Of a stretch of 48,825 nucleotides of DNA, positions 1 to 9,087 are shown in pieces. Numbering within the stretch: position 1 is the stretch's first letter; each line of letters opens with the position of its first letter. Source of the stretch: a virus; IMG/VR virus record IMGVR_UViG_3300042561_001716, positions 1-48,825 of that record, one strand, 5' to 3'. The translations under genes were made by a program, and so were the position numbers. The notes under the pieces were generated by a model. That model saw only the letters and a list, made by a program, of their open reading frames with translations, was not told where the DNA came from and made no database searches.

Positions 1-300
1 TGATAGTTTAGCTGCACTTTTAGCACTATCAAATTGAACTTTACCTTGGGCATTTGAATCTACTCTTGTTGCCCAAATCTTGTCGTCAATACCATAACGC
101 CTAACGTTGGCAAATAATAGTTGCGGTATTCCGAATCTAGGATTACCTAGTAAATCTTGCTTAATCTCTGATGCACCCTCATAGGCATCAAACACAGCTA
201 TAGGCGGATGGTCTGTTGCCTGAACCACAGAAATAGAACTGCTTGAGGGTTGTTGTCCAGGTTGTAAGGGTACTGAACGACCTACGGTAACATCTGCCAT
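1..300 (-). CDS. Tail or baseplate-region protein, N-terminal part only
   Basis: The gene starts with ATG at 300 and runs off the left edge, so only the first 100 residues are visible. The visible part begins MADVTVGRSVPLQ and is hydrophilic, with a Pro/Gln/Ser-rich stretch near residues 14-23. A GGAG sequence about 9 bases upstream of the ATG supports the start. It lies 2 bases downstream of the 356-residue gene and is probably co-transcribed with the tail block. I recognise no family; the neighbourhood suggests a structural or adsorption protein. Confidence 0.6.
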   Translation of the reverse strand, partial: MADVTVGRSVPLQPGQQPSSSSISVVQATDHPPIAVFDAYEGASEIKQDLLGNPRFGIPQLLFANVRRYGIDDKIWATRVDSNAQGKVQFDSAKSAAKLS

Positions 301-302
301 AA

Positions 303-1373
303 TTAAACTCCATCACTCCAATGATCTGTTAATGTGCAATTGCCTTGAATTAGTCTGATTGTGTATCCGTCCGATTGTCTGCAAATTACGTCATAGCCGT
401 AATTGCCAGACTCCAGGAATTGAGTATCAGCCGGGTCTATTGCAAGTATGAAACTATTGAAAGCATGAGTCCCAAACCAGGCGATCGCTCCACTGGGAAT
501 AGCTACAGATAAAGCCGTGACTGTAATAGCAGTAGCACCTGCCAACGCCGCCGCCGTAAGTGTGGCACTACCTATGTATTGCCAACCATCTTCTATCCGA
601 GTGGCAAAATTTAACCTTGTCCCGGACGGCATGGAAACTGACAAGGCACTTACCGATACTGAAGTTGCATTAATAGCGGAACTGGCAGAAACTATTACGG
701 CTTTTGCTCCAACCGTTGCGGAAGAACCGCTATTGATAGTTGCTGCTAATGCTGAGACATAAGCAATGGTATCTCCTGCAATCAAAGATGCTGTAAGCAC
801 TGCTAGATAGGCTGTTCCGCCATCGTTGAAAACCAAGGTTGTGCCAGCGGGAATTGTACGGCTAACGTTAGCTACGTTCATGGAAGTTGCTCCACTGCTG
901 GCCGTCCCCGTAAGCAAGACGTTGATTACGGGAAGATAAGGAATTGCGGTAAAGGATGCTAGGGAGAGCGATCGCACTAATAGCCTAGCTTCGTTAACCG
1001 TCCGGGAAGCTGTGCCAGAAACAATGATTTGGGAGTCGGTGACAGCCAAAACTTTTAAGCCAGTGATTCCTGACCCTTCCAGGGTAATCAAATCTCCAAT
1101 CCGGACGGGTAAAGATTTGAGTAACTGCGCCTTGTCGTCGGTGATTGGATAGCGCTTAATTTGGATGGTATTGCTACCAGAAACAACAATGCCCGTAAAG
1201 TTGCTAATCAAGTCGTAACCGGGGACTGTTCGGCGAATCTCGGCAAAAATCAAGCAGTTGCGGAGGTCTAAATCAAAGTCGGTGACGGCTACGGAAAACT
1301 GGGCTGATTCCCCTTTTTTTAATTTCAGATCAAGTGTGGCAGTGTCAAACTGTGGCGCGAGTGTGGTAGTCAT
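303..1373 (-). CDS. Baseplate/fibre-like structural protein with repeated beta modules
   Basis: This 356-residue protein opens with a segment typical of phage baseplate-upper-protein N-termini (LKLKKGESAQF) and ends with a matching closing segment (YGYDVICRQSDG). Between them, roughly residues 150-300, are about three repeats of the pattern 'A-G-A-T/D-x-I/L-x-V-x-A-L-x-x-x-I-P/N-S-G', rich in Ala, Ser and Thr. The module therefore looks inserted into a baseplate-type fold. The start codon overlaps the stop of the upstream 110-residue gene (ATGA), which indicates translational coupling. The role as a virion surface protein is inferred from composition and position downstream of the tape measure gene. 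Confidence 0.65.
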   Translation of the reverse strand: MTTTLAPQFDTATLDLKLKKGESAQFSVAVTDFDLDLRNCLIFAEIRRTVPGYDLISNFTGIVVSGSNTIQIKRYPITDDKAQLLKSLPVRIGDLITLEGSGITGLKVLAVTDSQIIVSGTASRTVNEARLLVRSLSLASFTAIPYLPVINVLLTGTASSGATSMNVANVSRTIPAGTTLVFNDGGTAYLAVLTASLIAGDTIAYVSALAATINSGSSATVGAKAVIVSASSAINATSVSVSALSVSMPSGTRLNFATRIEDGWQYIGSATLTAAALAGATAITVTALSVAIPSGAIAWFGTHAFNSFILAIDPADTQFLESGNYGYDVICRQSDGYTIRLIQGNCTLTDHWSDGV

Positions 1374-1702
1374 GAAAACCTCTCTAAGATGCCAAGTGAG
1401 GTATTTATTCTTTCTGGCTCTTCTGGGCTTAGACCTGGTTCAACGTGGTTAGGAGTATTGAAATGATGCAGGGTGGTGACAGCTACCGTATCAGATTCAG
1501 GATGATAAAATTTTGCAGCTTCTTGGAGAGTGCCGATAAAAACTGCACCTTCAGGAATCATCCTTGGTTTTCTTTTCCCATTAGGCAATTCCTCTGTGAA
1601 TGCGATCCCCCCATTGTCGAGCTTCTGTACCTCTGTGATTTCTCCTCGATATCTGGCAGTAATAGGAAGATCAGTTTTAAGGCTACAGGTGTAAAAATTC
1701 AT
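1370..1702 (-). CDS. Small phage protein downstream of tape measure gene
   Basis: A 110-residue soluble protein with a beta-rich N-terminal half (ITARYRGEITEVQKLDNGG) and a Pro/Glu-rich C-terminus. It lies between the tape measure gene and the baseplate-like gene and overlaps the latter by 4 bases. In lambda-like tails this slot can hold tail-tip assembly proteins, but no motif was recognised, so no function is assigned. Confidence 0.6.
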   Translation of the reverse strand: MNFYTCSLKTDLPITARYRGEITEVQKLDNGGIAFTEELPNGKRKPRMIPEGAVFIGTLQEAAKFYHPESDTVAVTTLHHFNTPNHVEPGLSPEEPERINTSLGILERFS

Positions 1703-1756
1703 TGGTGTTGACGTAAATATAGTTACTTATAAAAGAGTTGCCTAATTCAGGGTAAT

Positions 1757-4700
1757 TTACCTATTCAACGCCCCGCCCGGACGCTGTTGTTTCTGAATTT
1801 CCGCCAACACAACTGACCTTAGAGAATTTTGCAATTGTGGAACATTAACCGAGCTATCCCCGCCGCCCTCCACAGTGACGGGGATATTTATGGTCATATC
1901 TTTAGACCCAATTTGTGACCCTAAATTTTGACCACCTTCGACAACCCCACCATTCGCAAAATTCAATACTTTATCTAACCGCAGTTCTTGGAATCGTTTA
2001 GCTTGTTGAATTGTCAGCACCATTTCCCCTGGTGTTAGGGCTGCTAGTACCGGGTTTTTACCTCCTGACATTGATTTTTCACGGTGGAGGGCATCAGCTA
2101 CAGCCCCAACACTTCCCCCATTGGCGTAATTTGGAACTGTGCCACCTTGGTAAAATCCTAAAATACCACCAAGGAAACCACCGCCCCCGCCTTTGCCACC
2201 TCCACCACCAAAGATATTAGAAATAAGGGAGTTAACCGCTAATTGAGTTAATTGTTGAGCGATGTTTCCAACTAAATCTTTAAAGGCATCCCCCGCAGAT
2301 TTAGACCCAGAAATGATGTCACCAAAGAATGAACCGAGGGCGTTTTTACTAACATCTAATAAGTCTTTTCCGAGTGTCCGTACCTGCTGAGAAATACCCT
2401 CTAAGTTGATTTTATTAGTCGCTTCGGCGTTGGCTTGTAATGTAGCTATTTCCTCCTCTGTGTATTCGTTGGCAGTACCTTTCGCTGCGGCTATTTGTTG
2501 CTCGATTTGCAGTGATTCCTGTTTATATCTAAGCTGTTCCTGCATTGTTGCGGCTTCAGCTTCTAGTGCAGATGCTTGATATTCATTCCCCCCACGTCCG
2601 CGAATTAAACGAGCTTGTCCTGACAAAATTCCTGCTTCCCCGTTAACAATTCCAGCCTCTTTTAACCGTTTATTTTGTTCCTCGACTTGCTTGCTTTGGT
2701 TCTCAAATATCTTTAAATCAATGTCGCCTTTATCCATGATTGCGTGAATTGTGGCAACCAGTTCATCAATATCTTTCTGTAGTTGCCTAACTTGATCCGA
2801 ATCAGCTTTTAGTCCGCCCTTACCTAATAAATATACTTTTTGATCTTGTAGATCATCAAGTTGATTTTGCTTTTCCATCAACGCGATTTTAGTTTGATGT
2901 TTAATTTGCGCTTTATCAATTTTTGATTGAATATTCTGCTTTGTCCCGTCATCGGCTAAAGATTGCTCCAATCTTAGCTGATTAATATAGGTTTCGTGGG
3001 CGCGGGATAATTTGTTAATTTCCCTTTGGCGTTCCTTGTTCTTCTCAAGTTCTTTTATTGTATTAGATGTGTTCAAATTATCGGTTTCTAGCTCCATTTC
3101 CCGGATCTGTTTGTCAGATTCAATAATTTCTTTTAACTGTTCAATAGCCTTGGTATAATCCACGCCAGCATCACTGGGCGAAACAGTTTCACCGCGTTTT
3201 CTAGCCTCTTCTAAGATTTTCAATCTAGTGCTTCTAGCGTCTAAAAGATCGTTTAGTTCCCGGGTTTTCTTGATTGAAGCTTCAGCATATTTGTTGTTGA
3301 TTTCGTAGATCCTAAGCTCTTCCTGGATAATCTTTTTAGCCGTATCATTTGGAGCTAAAGCCTCTCGGGCTGCAAATTCAGCCCGTTTTTGCTTGTCTAA
3401 CATCTCCCGTCTTTCATCATCTAGTTTCCTCTGCTGTTTTTTAGCGTTATCAACCCGTTGAGTAGCTGCTGTAATCTCATCTTGAATTTCTTTGTATTTA
3501 GATTCTGCAAGTTTCCTCCGTGCCGCAGCTAATGCCCTTTGATCATCGGCATTGCCACCGGAGGGCGAGCCTGGGGCTTGCTCTTTACCCCCTGATTCCT
3601 GACTAACGGGAGATTGTTGGGTAGTTTGTGTTGGTTGAGATGTGCTTCTATTACGGGCATCAGCTACTAACTTCCTGGCAGTATCACCATACCGACTTTC
3701 GGCTTTTTTCATATACCCGCCCAAGGTGATAAATCCATCACCAACATTTAAACTGCCGTCAGGGTTTCCGTGAAATACTGTTGAGACGACCTTCTGATAA
3801 GTATCTAGGGCTTTCCCCCGTGAGTGAATTTTTAAATATTTTTCAACATATTTGAGTTGTTCTGTTTGTGACAATTTAGCGAGATTTTCTAAGCTTATCC
3901 CTAACTCTTTTTCGTTATCCCTGGTAAACCCGATTAGCCCTGTGGCTGACAGCTTACTGCCAGGATGTTTCTTTGGTGAAAGTGTACCGCCAGTTTCAAA
4001 CATTATAACTTTGAGCAAGTCTTCCGGGTTTATGTTCAGTCGATCTGACATTGCTACTAATTGGCTGATGAAGTCGTTGCCTTGCGGTGTTTTGGATAGT
4101 GCATTTTGGGCTGGGGTAAAAAATTGTTTTACAGCATTGACACCTTGTTGGTAAGGGTTCTGTCCCTCGCTTTTGAAAACCCCAGCCTGTAAATCCCTTA
4201 TATATTTTCTGTAGGTTTCGGGATCTGCGGACATATCAACGTGAGTTCCGTAAGTACGAGATCCCTTTTTCCCCATCCCCGCTTGCATCCCCAAGGTTTG
4301 ACCGTATTGGATTAATTGCCCATTCTTAACCTGTAAGTCAATCATATGTCCGACCTGGGCTATCAGTTTAGTCATGCCCTTGTCAGCATACAGATTAACC
4401 GCGCCCCAACCCTGTCCGACTTTGCCAGCGTAGCCAGCGACCGGACTGGGAACAGGAACTCCGTACTGCTTACCCTGGGAATCAATCAGAACGAAATCCT
4501 TTTTGATCAAGCTTCTGTTTAACGGGTTTAGTTCTTCTTTCCTGCCCTCGACCATTCCATAGGGTCTGTCTTTGTGTCCACCACGCTTTACAATAGACGG
4601 GTGATGTGGCTCTAAATCTGAGTATTGTGCGACATTTTCAGTCCCACTCCCAACACTTTCAACAATCTTGTATTTACGCTGATTAATGGTACTGCTGCCA

Positions 4701-6532
4701 CCGAGAGAGCCTTGCACACCCTGAACGATATTCCCTACTGTCCCATTACCAGAGTTAGAATTCTGCCCCGATAACAACTTCCAAAAATTCTCAGCTCTTT
4801 CACTGAATTTCTGCCCCGATGCCCATCCCCAAAAATCCTCAGCCTTTTTGGCAACTGATTCAAACGCCACACCGATTCCCGATATTCCATTTTGTGCAAA
4901 TTTGACCGCAGATTGTGCTGCGTTGCCAATATTTGAAGCCCAACCACCAATGTTTTTACCAATATTCTGTGTAATTGATACTGCGTTTTGCAGCCCTGCA
5001 TTAAGCGCGTTAATTGGGTTGGCTACGAGGTTTGTAATTCCGTCAAATAAAAGCTGAACTAGTGCGAGTAATTTATTAACGGCTTTTTCAATCTCCTTCC
5101 ATGCCCAAAGAACATTGTCAACTAATATTTCCCCTAAAGAAAAGATAATCCCATATAAATTATCGAGGACTTTTATCCAACTCAGCCAGATATCCCATAC
5201 AACATTGGCAACCTTAACAATACCCTCAATAACTATATTGATATTTTTTAAGGCATTAAAAACGGTTTTAACTGCTTCCCAGGTATTATCAAAGGCGGCG
5301 GAGATATCCTTGATAGTATCCGGGTTAGTTTCTAAATATTTGGTGAAACTTGTTATCCCGTCTAATAATAATTTAAACCCACCTGCTACTAATTCCTGGA
5401 CAGCTTTATTTAATGATTCGATTAATTGCGGGTTAGCCTTAAGAATTGTAACTAACTTTTCAGATTCTTTGCGAACATCCTTCATGATTCCGTTAGAAGA
5501 TGTCAAGCCAGACACAATATCCCCAAAAGTCTGAACCATGAAATTCATGATCGGCTCAAATGCCAGCCCGATAGATTTTTGGAACTGGTAGAAAGTATCT
5601 TGGATGTTGCTTAACCGCCCCTCTAAAGTTTTTGCCTTGTTTTCCATTGCCCCAAAATACGCCCCGCCCTCAGCACTCATGCGGCGTAATGCTTCCTCAA
5701 GGTGGCGAAATTCTAGCTTACCGTCAGTGGCCAATTGTCTAATTTCTGACTCCTTCGCCCCCAGCATCTTGGCAAGTTCAGCCCGGAGTTGTACCCCGCG
5801 CCCCGTGAACTGATCTATATCCTCATTTTGTAGCCGTCCCTCGGTCCTTGACTTGGCGTAAACCTCCATCAAGTCCCCAAGCTTGGCGTTAGCACCTGCG
5901 GCTACATCACCAATGGTTTTGAGGTCTTTAATAATCTGATCAGGTTTTGCCCCGGTGGCTAAATTTTGGATTGCTGCTTGCTGTAAATCCTTTAGCTCAA
6001 ATGGCGTACTAGCCGCAAACTTCTCTAATTTACCAACAAAATCATCAATTTCCTTCTGATTGCCTTTGAGAAAGGTTTTGAGCGAAGATTCAAACCCCTG
6101 GAAGTCCTTAGTAACATTGAAAATCTCACCCGCGAATTGTTGAACCGCCCCTAGTGCCGAACCAACTACGCCAGTAATTGAGTTAAACGCCCCGATTCCT
6201 GCCCCAACAAAAACACCGTTAAAGACGTTGCTTAAAATGCCCTTAATCGGCTCAACTGCGTTCTTGAATCTATCTGTGAAAGTTCTACCCGCAGCCTGTC
6301 CGGCGTTCGCGGCTTGGGTAGCTGCTTGGTTTAACCCTGCTAGGCTATTCCACCCCCCGACACCACCAAAGGCTTGGTTTATCTGCTTTTCAATATCCTT
6401 CGCTACCTGTGTGGCGTAAGCCTTGGTATTGTTGAGTTGTTGATATAGTGCGGCTTGATTAGCCGTCAACTGTAGTTCGAGAGTACCGAGGGAGGTCATG
6501 GCGGTTGGGGGTTTATTGGTAATTTTCCCCAA
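1757..6532 (-). CDS. Tail tape measure protein with M23-like and lytic-transglycosylase-like domains
   Basis: At 1591 codons this is the longest gene and sets tail length; such proteins fill the tail tube and assist DNA entry. Residues about 130-330 carry the tape measure core (FEGSLKTFLKG-like and ASTPFELKDLQQAA segments). Residues about 690-790 look like a degenerate M23 endopeptidase (SPVAGYAGKVGQGWG, then YGTHVDM). Residues about 830-945 look like a soluble lytic transglycosylase (KVIMFETGGTLSP with the expected Glu). A long coiled coil follows, and near residues 1440-1520 is a Gly-rich hydrophobic stretch. The start is TTG at 6532 with GAGGG 9 bases upstream; an ATG at 6499 is the alternative but has no ribosome site. 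Two wall-degrading domains would suit penetration of a thick cyanobacterial wall. Confidence 0.9.
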   Translation of the reverse strand: MGKITNKPPTAMTSLGTLELQLTANQAALYQQLNNTKAYATQVAKDIEKQINQAFGGVGGWNSLAGLNQAATQAANAGQAAGRTFTDRFKNAVEPIKGILSNVFNGVFVGAGIGAFNSITGVVGSALGAVQQFAGEIFNVTKDFQGFESSLKTFLKGNQKEIDDFVGKLEKFAASTPFELKDLQQAAIQNLATGAKPDQIIKDLKTIGDVAAGANAKLGDLMEVYAKSRTEGRLQNEDIDQFTGRGVQLRAELAKMLGAKESEIRQLATDGKLEFRHLEEALRRMSAEGGAYFGAMENKAKTLEGRLSNIQDTFYQFQKSIGLAFEPIMNFMVQTFGDIVSGLTSSNGIMKDVRKESEKLVTILKANPQLIESLNKAVQELVAGGFKLLLDGITSFTKYLETNPDTIKDISAAFDNTWEAVKTVFNALKNINIVIEGIVKVANVVWDIWLSWIKVLDNLYGIIFSLGEILVDNVLWAWKEIEKAVNKLLALVQLLFDGITNLVANPINALNAGLQNAVSITQNIGKNIGGWASNIGNAAQSAVKFAQNGISGIGVAFESVAKKAEDFWGWASGQKFSERAENFWKLLSGQNSNSGNGTVGNIVQGVQGSLGGSSTINQRKYKIVESVGSGTENVAQYSDLEPHHPSIVKRGGHKDRPYGMVEGRKEELNPLNRSLIKKDFVLIDSQGKQYGVPVPSPVAGYAGKVGQGWGAVNLYADKGMTKLIAQVGHMIDLQVKNGQLIQYGQTLGMQAGMGKKGSRTYGTHVDMSADPETYRKYIRDLQAGVFKSEGQNPYQQGVNAVKQFFTPAQNALSKTPQGNDFISQLVAMSDRLNINPEDLLKVIMFETGGTLSPKKHPGSKLSATGLIGFTRDNEKELGISLENLAKLSQTEQLKYVEKYLKIHSRGKALDTYQKVVSTVFHGNPDGSLNVGDGFITLGGYMKKAESRYGDTARKLVADARNRSTSQPTQTTQQSPVSQESGGKEQAPGSPSGGNADDQRALAAARRKLAESKYKEIQDEITAATQRVDNAKKQQRKLDDERREMLDKQKRAEFAAREALAPNDTAKKIIQEELRIYEINNKYAEASIKKTRELNDLLDARSTRLKILEEARKRGETVSPSDAGVDYTKAIEQLKEIIESDKQIREMELETDNLNTSNTIKELEKNKERQREINKLSRAHETYINQLRLEQSLADDGTKQNIQSKIDKAQIKHQTKIALMEKQNQLDDLQDQKVYLLGKGGLKADSDQVRQLQKDIDELVATIHAIMDKGDIDLKIFENQSKQVEEQNKRLKEAGIVNGEAGILSGQARLIRGRGGNEYQASALEAEAATMQEQLRYKQESLQIEQQIAAAKGTANEYTEEEIATLQANAEATNKINLEGISQQVRTLGKDLLDVSKNALGSFFGDIISGSKSAGDAFKDLVGNIAQQLTQLAVNSLISNIFGGGGGKGGGGGFLGGILGFYQGGTVPNYANGGSVGAVADALHREKSMSGGKNPVLAALTPGEMVLTIQQAKRFQELRLDKVLNFANGGVVEGGQNLGSQIGSKDMTINIPVTVEGGGDSSVNVPQLQNSLRSVVLAEIQKQQRPGGALNR

Positions 6533-6539
6533 AACACTA

Positions 6540-6574
6540 AAACCCTCGCATATTTTGGTTAATTGCGAGGGTTT
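6540..6574 (-). terminator. Hairpin just upstream of the tape measure start
   Basis: An 11-bp inverted repeat (AAACCCTCGCA and its complement) with a 13-base loop. Read on the minus strand it is followed by TTTTAGTGTTTT, like an intrinsic terminator, but its 3' arm contains the GAGGG ribosome site of the tape measure gene. It could terminate upstream transcripts or mask that ribosome site. Confidence 0.5.
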
Positions 6575-6747
6575 CAGTTATTGAATTTTCACAAATTCTG
6601 CGTCATTAGCTATTTAAAAACCTCGATTAGAACTGACTCAGGATATAGTCCGACATAGCCAAATCGCGGATCATAAATCCGTTCAATGTGTACCAAATTA
6701 TCGGAAGCATTGGTAGACTTATTGAAATACCAATGAGGATACAAGCA

Positions 6748-7161
6748 ATGGGTAAAGCTAAAAGACGGGAGCAGGCAATGGGCAATAGCTATGGCAAATC
6801 ATTACGCCCATTGCAAGAATTCAAACGGATATCTGTAAAAGATATTAAAAAGCCAGATTCTCTATCCCCGGATTTTGGACATACGTACGTTAAAACATTT
6901 GGCGAAGGAACACCAATGATGATGGAAATAAATCACCCATTCTCATTTTGTACCAACAAAGAGGGGTATGTCTCGTTCAAAGGTTTTGACGAATCATTGG
7001 GGACTATAATTTGCAGTATTGCTACAGCAAAAAAGATTGGTAATCGTGCTTTTACAGCATCAATAAAACCATCTATTCAAGAAAAATATAGAACTAATCA
7101 CACCGATGAATGGGTGATCCCTTTTCGGTTTTTAGATGAATCAGAAATATTTTTTAACTAA
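6748..7161 (+). CDS. Hypothetical protein inserted in the tail operon
   Basis: A 137-residue protein encoded opposite to its neighbours, between the chaperone pair and the tape measure gene. The start is ATG at 6748 with AGGAT 8 bases upstream; an in-frame ATG at 6733 is the alternative. The N-terminus MGKAKRREQAMG is strongly basic, a style common in small cyanobacterial proteins, and the rest is mixed alpha/beta (PMMMEINHPFSFC). No family was recognised. Its orientation marks it as a moron-like insertion into the late operon. Confidence 0.6.
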   Translation: MGKAKRREQAMGNSYGKSLRPLQEFKRISVKDIKKPDSLSPDFGHTYVKTFGEGTPMMMEINHPFSFCTNKEGYVSFKGFDESLGTIICSIATAKKIGNRAFTASIKPSIQEKYRTNHTDEWVIPFRFLDESEIFFN

Positions 7162-7194
7162 TCAAAAATAATGCTATCTAAAAACCGGAACACG

Positions 7195-7620
7195 CTATTT
7201 AACTAACTTTTCAATCTCTCCCTCAATATCTGCAAATGCCCCAAGTACACGGGGAGGAATAGCACCGATATCTCTCAACTCAATATAAATTTGTGCCGTT
7301 TCCCGTGACATTGGTATTTTCTGTTTTTGCCCTTGTTCCGTATCTGGGAATGGTAGAAAGTCCTGTAATGTCGCCTTTTCAGAGAACGACGCGCCTATTT
7401 TAGCGATCGCACTTGATTCTAAATTGGTGTGCAATTTGTATTGACGGTACAGACTTTCGACCATTTCCCTGATTACCCAGCAAGGGGTACGGTGGAAGCT
7501 TCGACGGTGGAAACTGGGGTCTGTGACTCCGAAGTATTGGATGGTAAAGTAACTTTCTCGGTAGAACCCCCTTTCTTTCTCCGTGAGTTCGTGGTATTCC
7601 CGAAGCCTTTTGATTGCTCC
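7195..7620 (-). CDS. Tail assembly chaperone, frameshifted T-like part
   Basis: The frame that ends at 7195 has an ATG at 7464 (89 residues), but it stays open upstream to a TGA at 7648-7650, inside the preceding gene and in its -1 frame. The upstream part reads like real protein (for example AIKRLREYHELTEKERGF and CWVIREMVESLYRQYK). I therefore annotate it from a likely shift point at the five-G run 7619-7623 (CTG GGG GAG). This copies the lambda G/GT arrangement immediately before the tape measure gene, where a -1 frameshift makes a minor G-T fusion. The heptamer is not a perfect slippery site, so the exact shift point is uncertain. Confidence 0.6.
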   Translation of the reverse strand, partial: GAIKRLREYHELTEKERGFYRESYFTIQYFGVTDPSFHRRSFHRTPCWVIREMVESLYRQYKLHTNLESSAIAKIGASFSEKATLQDFLPFPDTEQGQKQKIPMSRETAQIYIELRDIGAIPPRVLGAFADIEGEIEKLVK

Positions 7621-8261
7621 CCCAGCGTTACTTCCTCTGGTTCTTGTTCAGTGGTAAATACTGGCAATTCCGCCCATTCCCTCTCTTCACCTAATGCAAA
7701 TGAGGCAATTTGTGAGTAAAGATTTTCAGGTAATTTGCGAACAATTGCTCTAATAACTTCATCCCTTATTAAATCGGTCATCCATCTTTCTTCGGGAATT
7801 GCCATCAATTGAGAACATTTTTCTTTGTCAAGTGAACAACGGAAAGAGGCTTTTAAGTTGTCAATATTAGCTAATATCCAATCAGGTGCAAGTCGTGATT
7901 TTAAAATCATAATTGCAACTTCTTGGGATTGTCGTTCAACCATTATTTCAGGTTTTTTAATCCGCCCCAATTCATTGCGGTAATCAATCGCAAAAGCAAG
8001 TAATCGGTCTATTTCTTCCTCGGTTTTACCTGTATTCCCTTCTAAAGTTTTACGGATTAATGCAACCGCGTCCTGTTGACTAATCTTTTCTTTCTCAACT
8101 ACGATATCCGCAATTTCTGCTAATGGTGCAATTTCTTGAAACTGCACGTTACGGATTTTATCAGCCATATAGTCTTTTTCTTCTGGGTTTAATCCGCCCA
8201 TTTTAGGAAGCGGAAAACCAGCAACAACAACAATTTCAGGGATTCCCCAAGGGTTCTGCAT
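7473..8261 (-). CDS. Tail assembly chaperone, G-like
   Basis: A 262-residue protein in the position of lambda gpG, between the tube-like gene and the tape measure gene. The first 200 residues are helical and charged (DIVVEKEKISQQDAVALIR). The last 60 are low-complexity Ser/Thr/Glu/Gly, as expected if selection there acts on the overlapping -1 frame. It overlaps the upstream 89-residue gene by 26 bases. The assignment rests on gene order and the overlapping -1 frame, not on sequence similarity. Confidence 0.6.
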   Translation of the reverse strand: MQNPWGIPEIVVVAGFPLPKMGGLNPEEKDYMADKIRNVQFQEIAPLAEIADIVVEKEKISQQDAVALIRKTLEGNTGKTEEEIDRLLAFAIDYRNELGRIKKPEIMVERQSQEVAIMILKSRLAPDWILANIDNLKASFRCSLDKEKCSQLMAIPEERWMTDLIRDEVIRAIVRKLPENLYSQIASFALGEEREWAELPVFTTEQEPEEVTLGEQSKGFGNTTNSRRKKGGSTEKVTLPSNTSESQTPVSTVEASTVPLAG

Positions 8262-8505
8262 ATTCTATCCTTATATCGTCTTGTGGTGATAATAAACGGG
8301 TAAAAGTGGGGTTTTTTCTAATAGCTTCTGGCACGACAATTAAACTGACTTTTTCACCAGATAAACTGTACAAAGGCATAATTTCAGGTAGTCCAGATGT
8401 GAAATAAGCCGCACCACAGATTAAATAATCTGAGTGCAGCTTACAGTTAATTAAGGCTACTGTATGCCCGTTTGAGTGGAGGCATTTATGCTGACTGAGG
8501 GACAC
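8236..8505 (-). CDS. Small protein between tail tube and chaperone genes
   Basis: An 89-residue frame with a GTG start at 8505, overlapping the end of the upstream 199-residue gene by 20 bases and the start of the chaperone gene by 26. It has several Cys and His residues near the N-terminus (CLHSNGH, CKLHSDYLICG) and a PEIMPLYSLSG core. No ATG lies near the N-terminus. No family was recognised; it belongs to the tail operon by position. Confidence 0.5.
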   Translation of the reverse strand: MSLSQHKCLHSNGHTVALINCKLHSDYLICGAAYFTSGLPEIMPLYSLSGEKVSLIVVPEAIRKNPTFTRLLSPQDDIRIEYAEPLGNP

Positions 8506-9085
8506 GAAGATTGGTTAAAAATGAATCAATATTTACCTGAACTAATTGACCATCGGCAGGAATCAAACTGGTTGTTTTAGTAGCATTAGCCGGAGATCCA
8601 TCTATTCCACTAAGTGAACCGTCATAAGTCATCAAGTCAATTGCCAATCCGAAAGTAGTGCCAGCTTTCGAGTGCCTAATTCGCAATGCGTAAACAGTAG
8701 GAGTTATGGCAGGTGGGTCAAAAGTAAGTGTAGCTGTACCTGACGCATTGGCATTTTGAGAAAGGGTAATGCTATTGTTGTTTGTTTTTGCAGAAACTGT
8801 CGTTGCGGGGCTGGTTACAATGCCAGCCCCGGTTACAACATCACCTACCCTTACAGTTGAAAATCCGTTCCCTGTCGTTGTTACAGTCGCACTAGCGTTA
8901 GTGGTCGTGCAACTCGCCACTGCAAAACTTGGCGGATCGATAGATCCAGAAGTTATGGGAATAAAAAAACTTTCTTCAGTGGCACTATCAGTTTCAATTA
9001 TCTTTGCTGTACTAACTGACAATGAGGTGTTTTGAGCGTTGGTGGTTGCAGACTTGGGTCGTGTTAATTCAAGGGTAATTGCCAT
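8486..9085 (-). CDS. Tail structural protein
   Basis: A 199-residue protein rich in Ser, Thr, Ala and Asn with beta-strand periodicity. The middle (ASCTTTNASATVTTTGNGF) resembles Ig-like or jelly-roll decoration modules of phage virion proteins. The C-terminus (LVQVNIDSFLTNLRVPQ) is conventional. It starts 2 bases after the tail tube gene. It may be a second tube or decoration protein; function is inferred from composition and position. Confidence 0.55.
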   Translation of the reverse strand: MAITLELTRPKSATTNAQNTSLSVSTAKIIETDSATEESFFIPITSGSIDPPSFAVASCTTTNASATVTTTGNGFSTVRVGDVVTGAGIVTSPATTVSAKTNNNSITLSQNANASGTATLTFDPPAITPTVYALRIRHSKAGTTFGLAIDLMTYDGSLSGIDGSPANATKTTSLIPADGQLVQVNIDSFLTNLRVPQSA

Positions 9086-9087
9086 AT

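Noticed and set aside
517-762. Plus-strand open frame opposite the baseplate-like gene
   Set aside because: It is a shadow of the repetitive minus-strand gene, with no ribosome site and biased Ala/Val composition.
4735-5001. Minus-strand 88-codon frame within the tape measure gene
   Set aside because: It is in a different frame of a well supported gene and has no independent support.
7429-7719. Plus-strand open frame opposite the chaperone pair
   Set aside because: The minus strand there already explains two overlapping frames in the -1 relation; the plus frame has no promoter or start signal.
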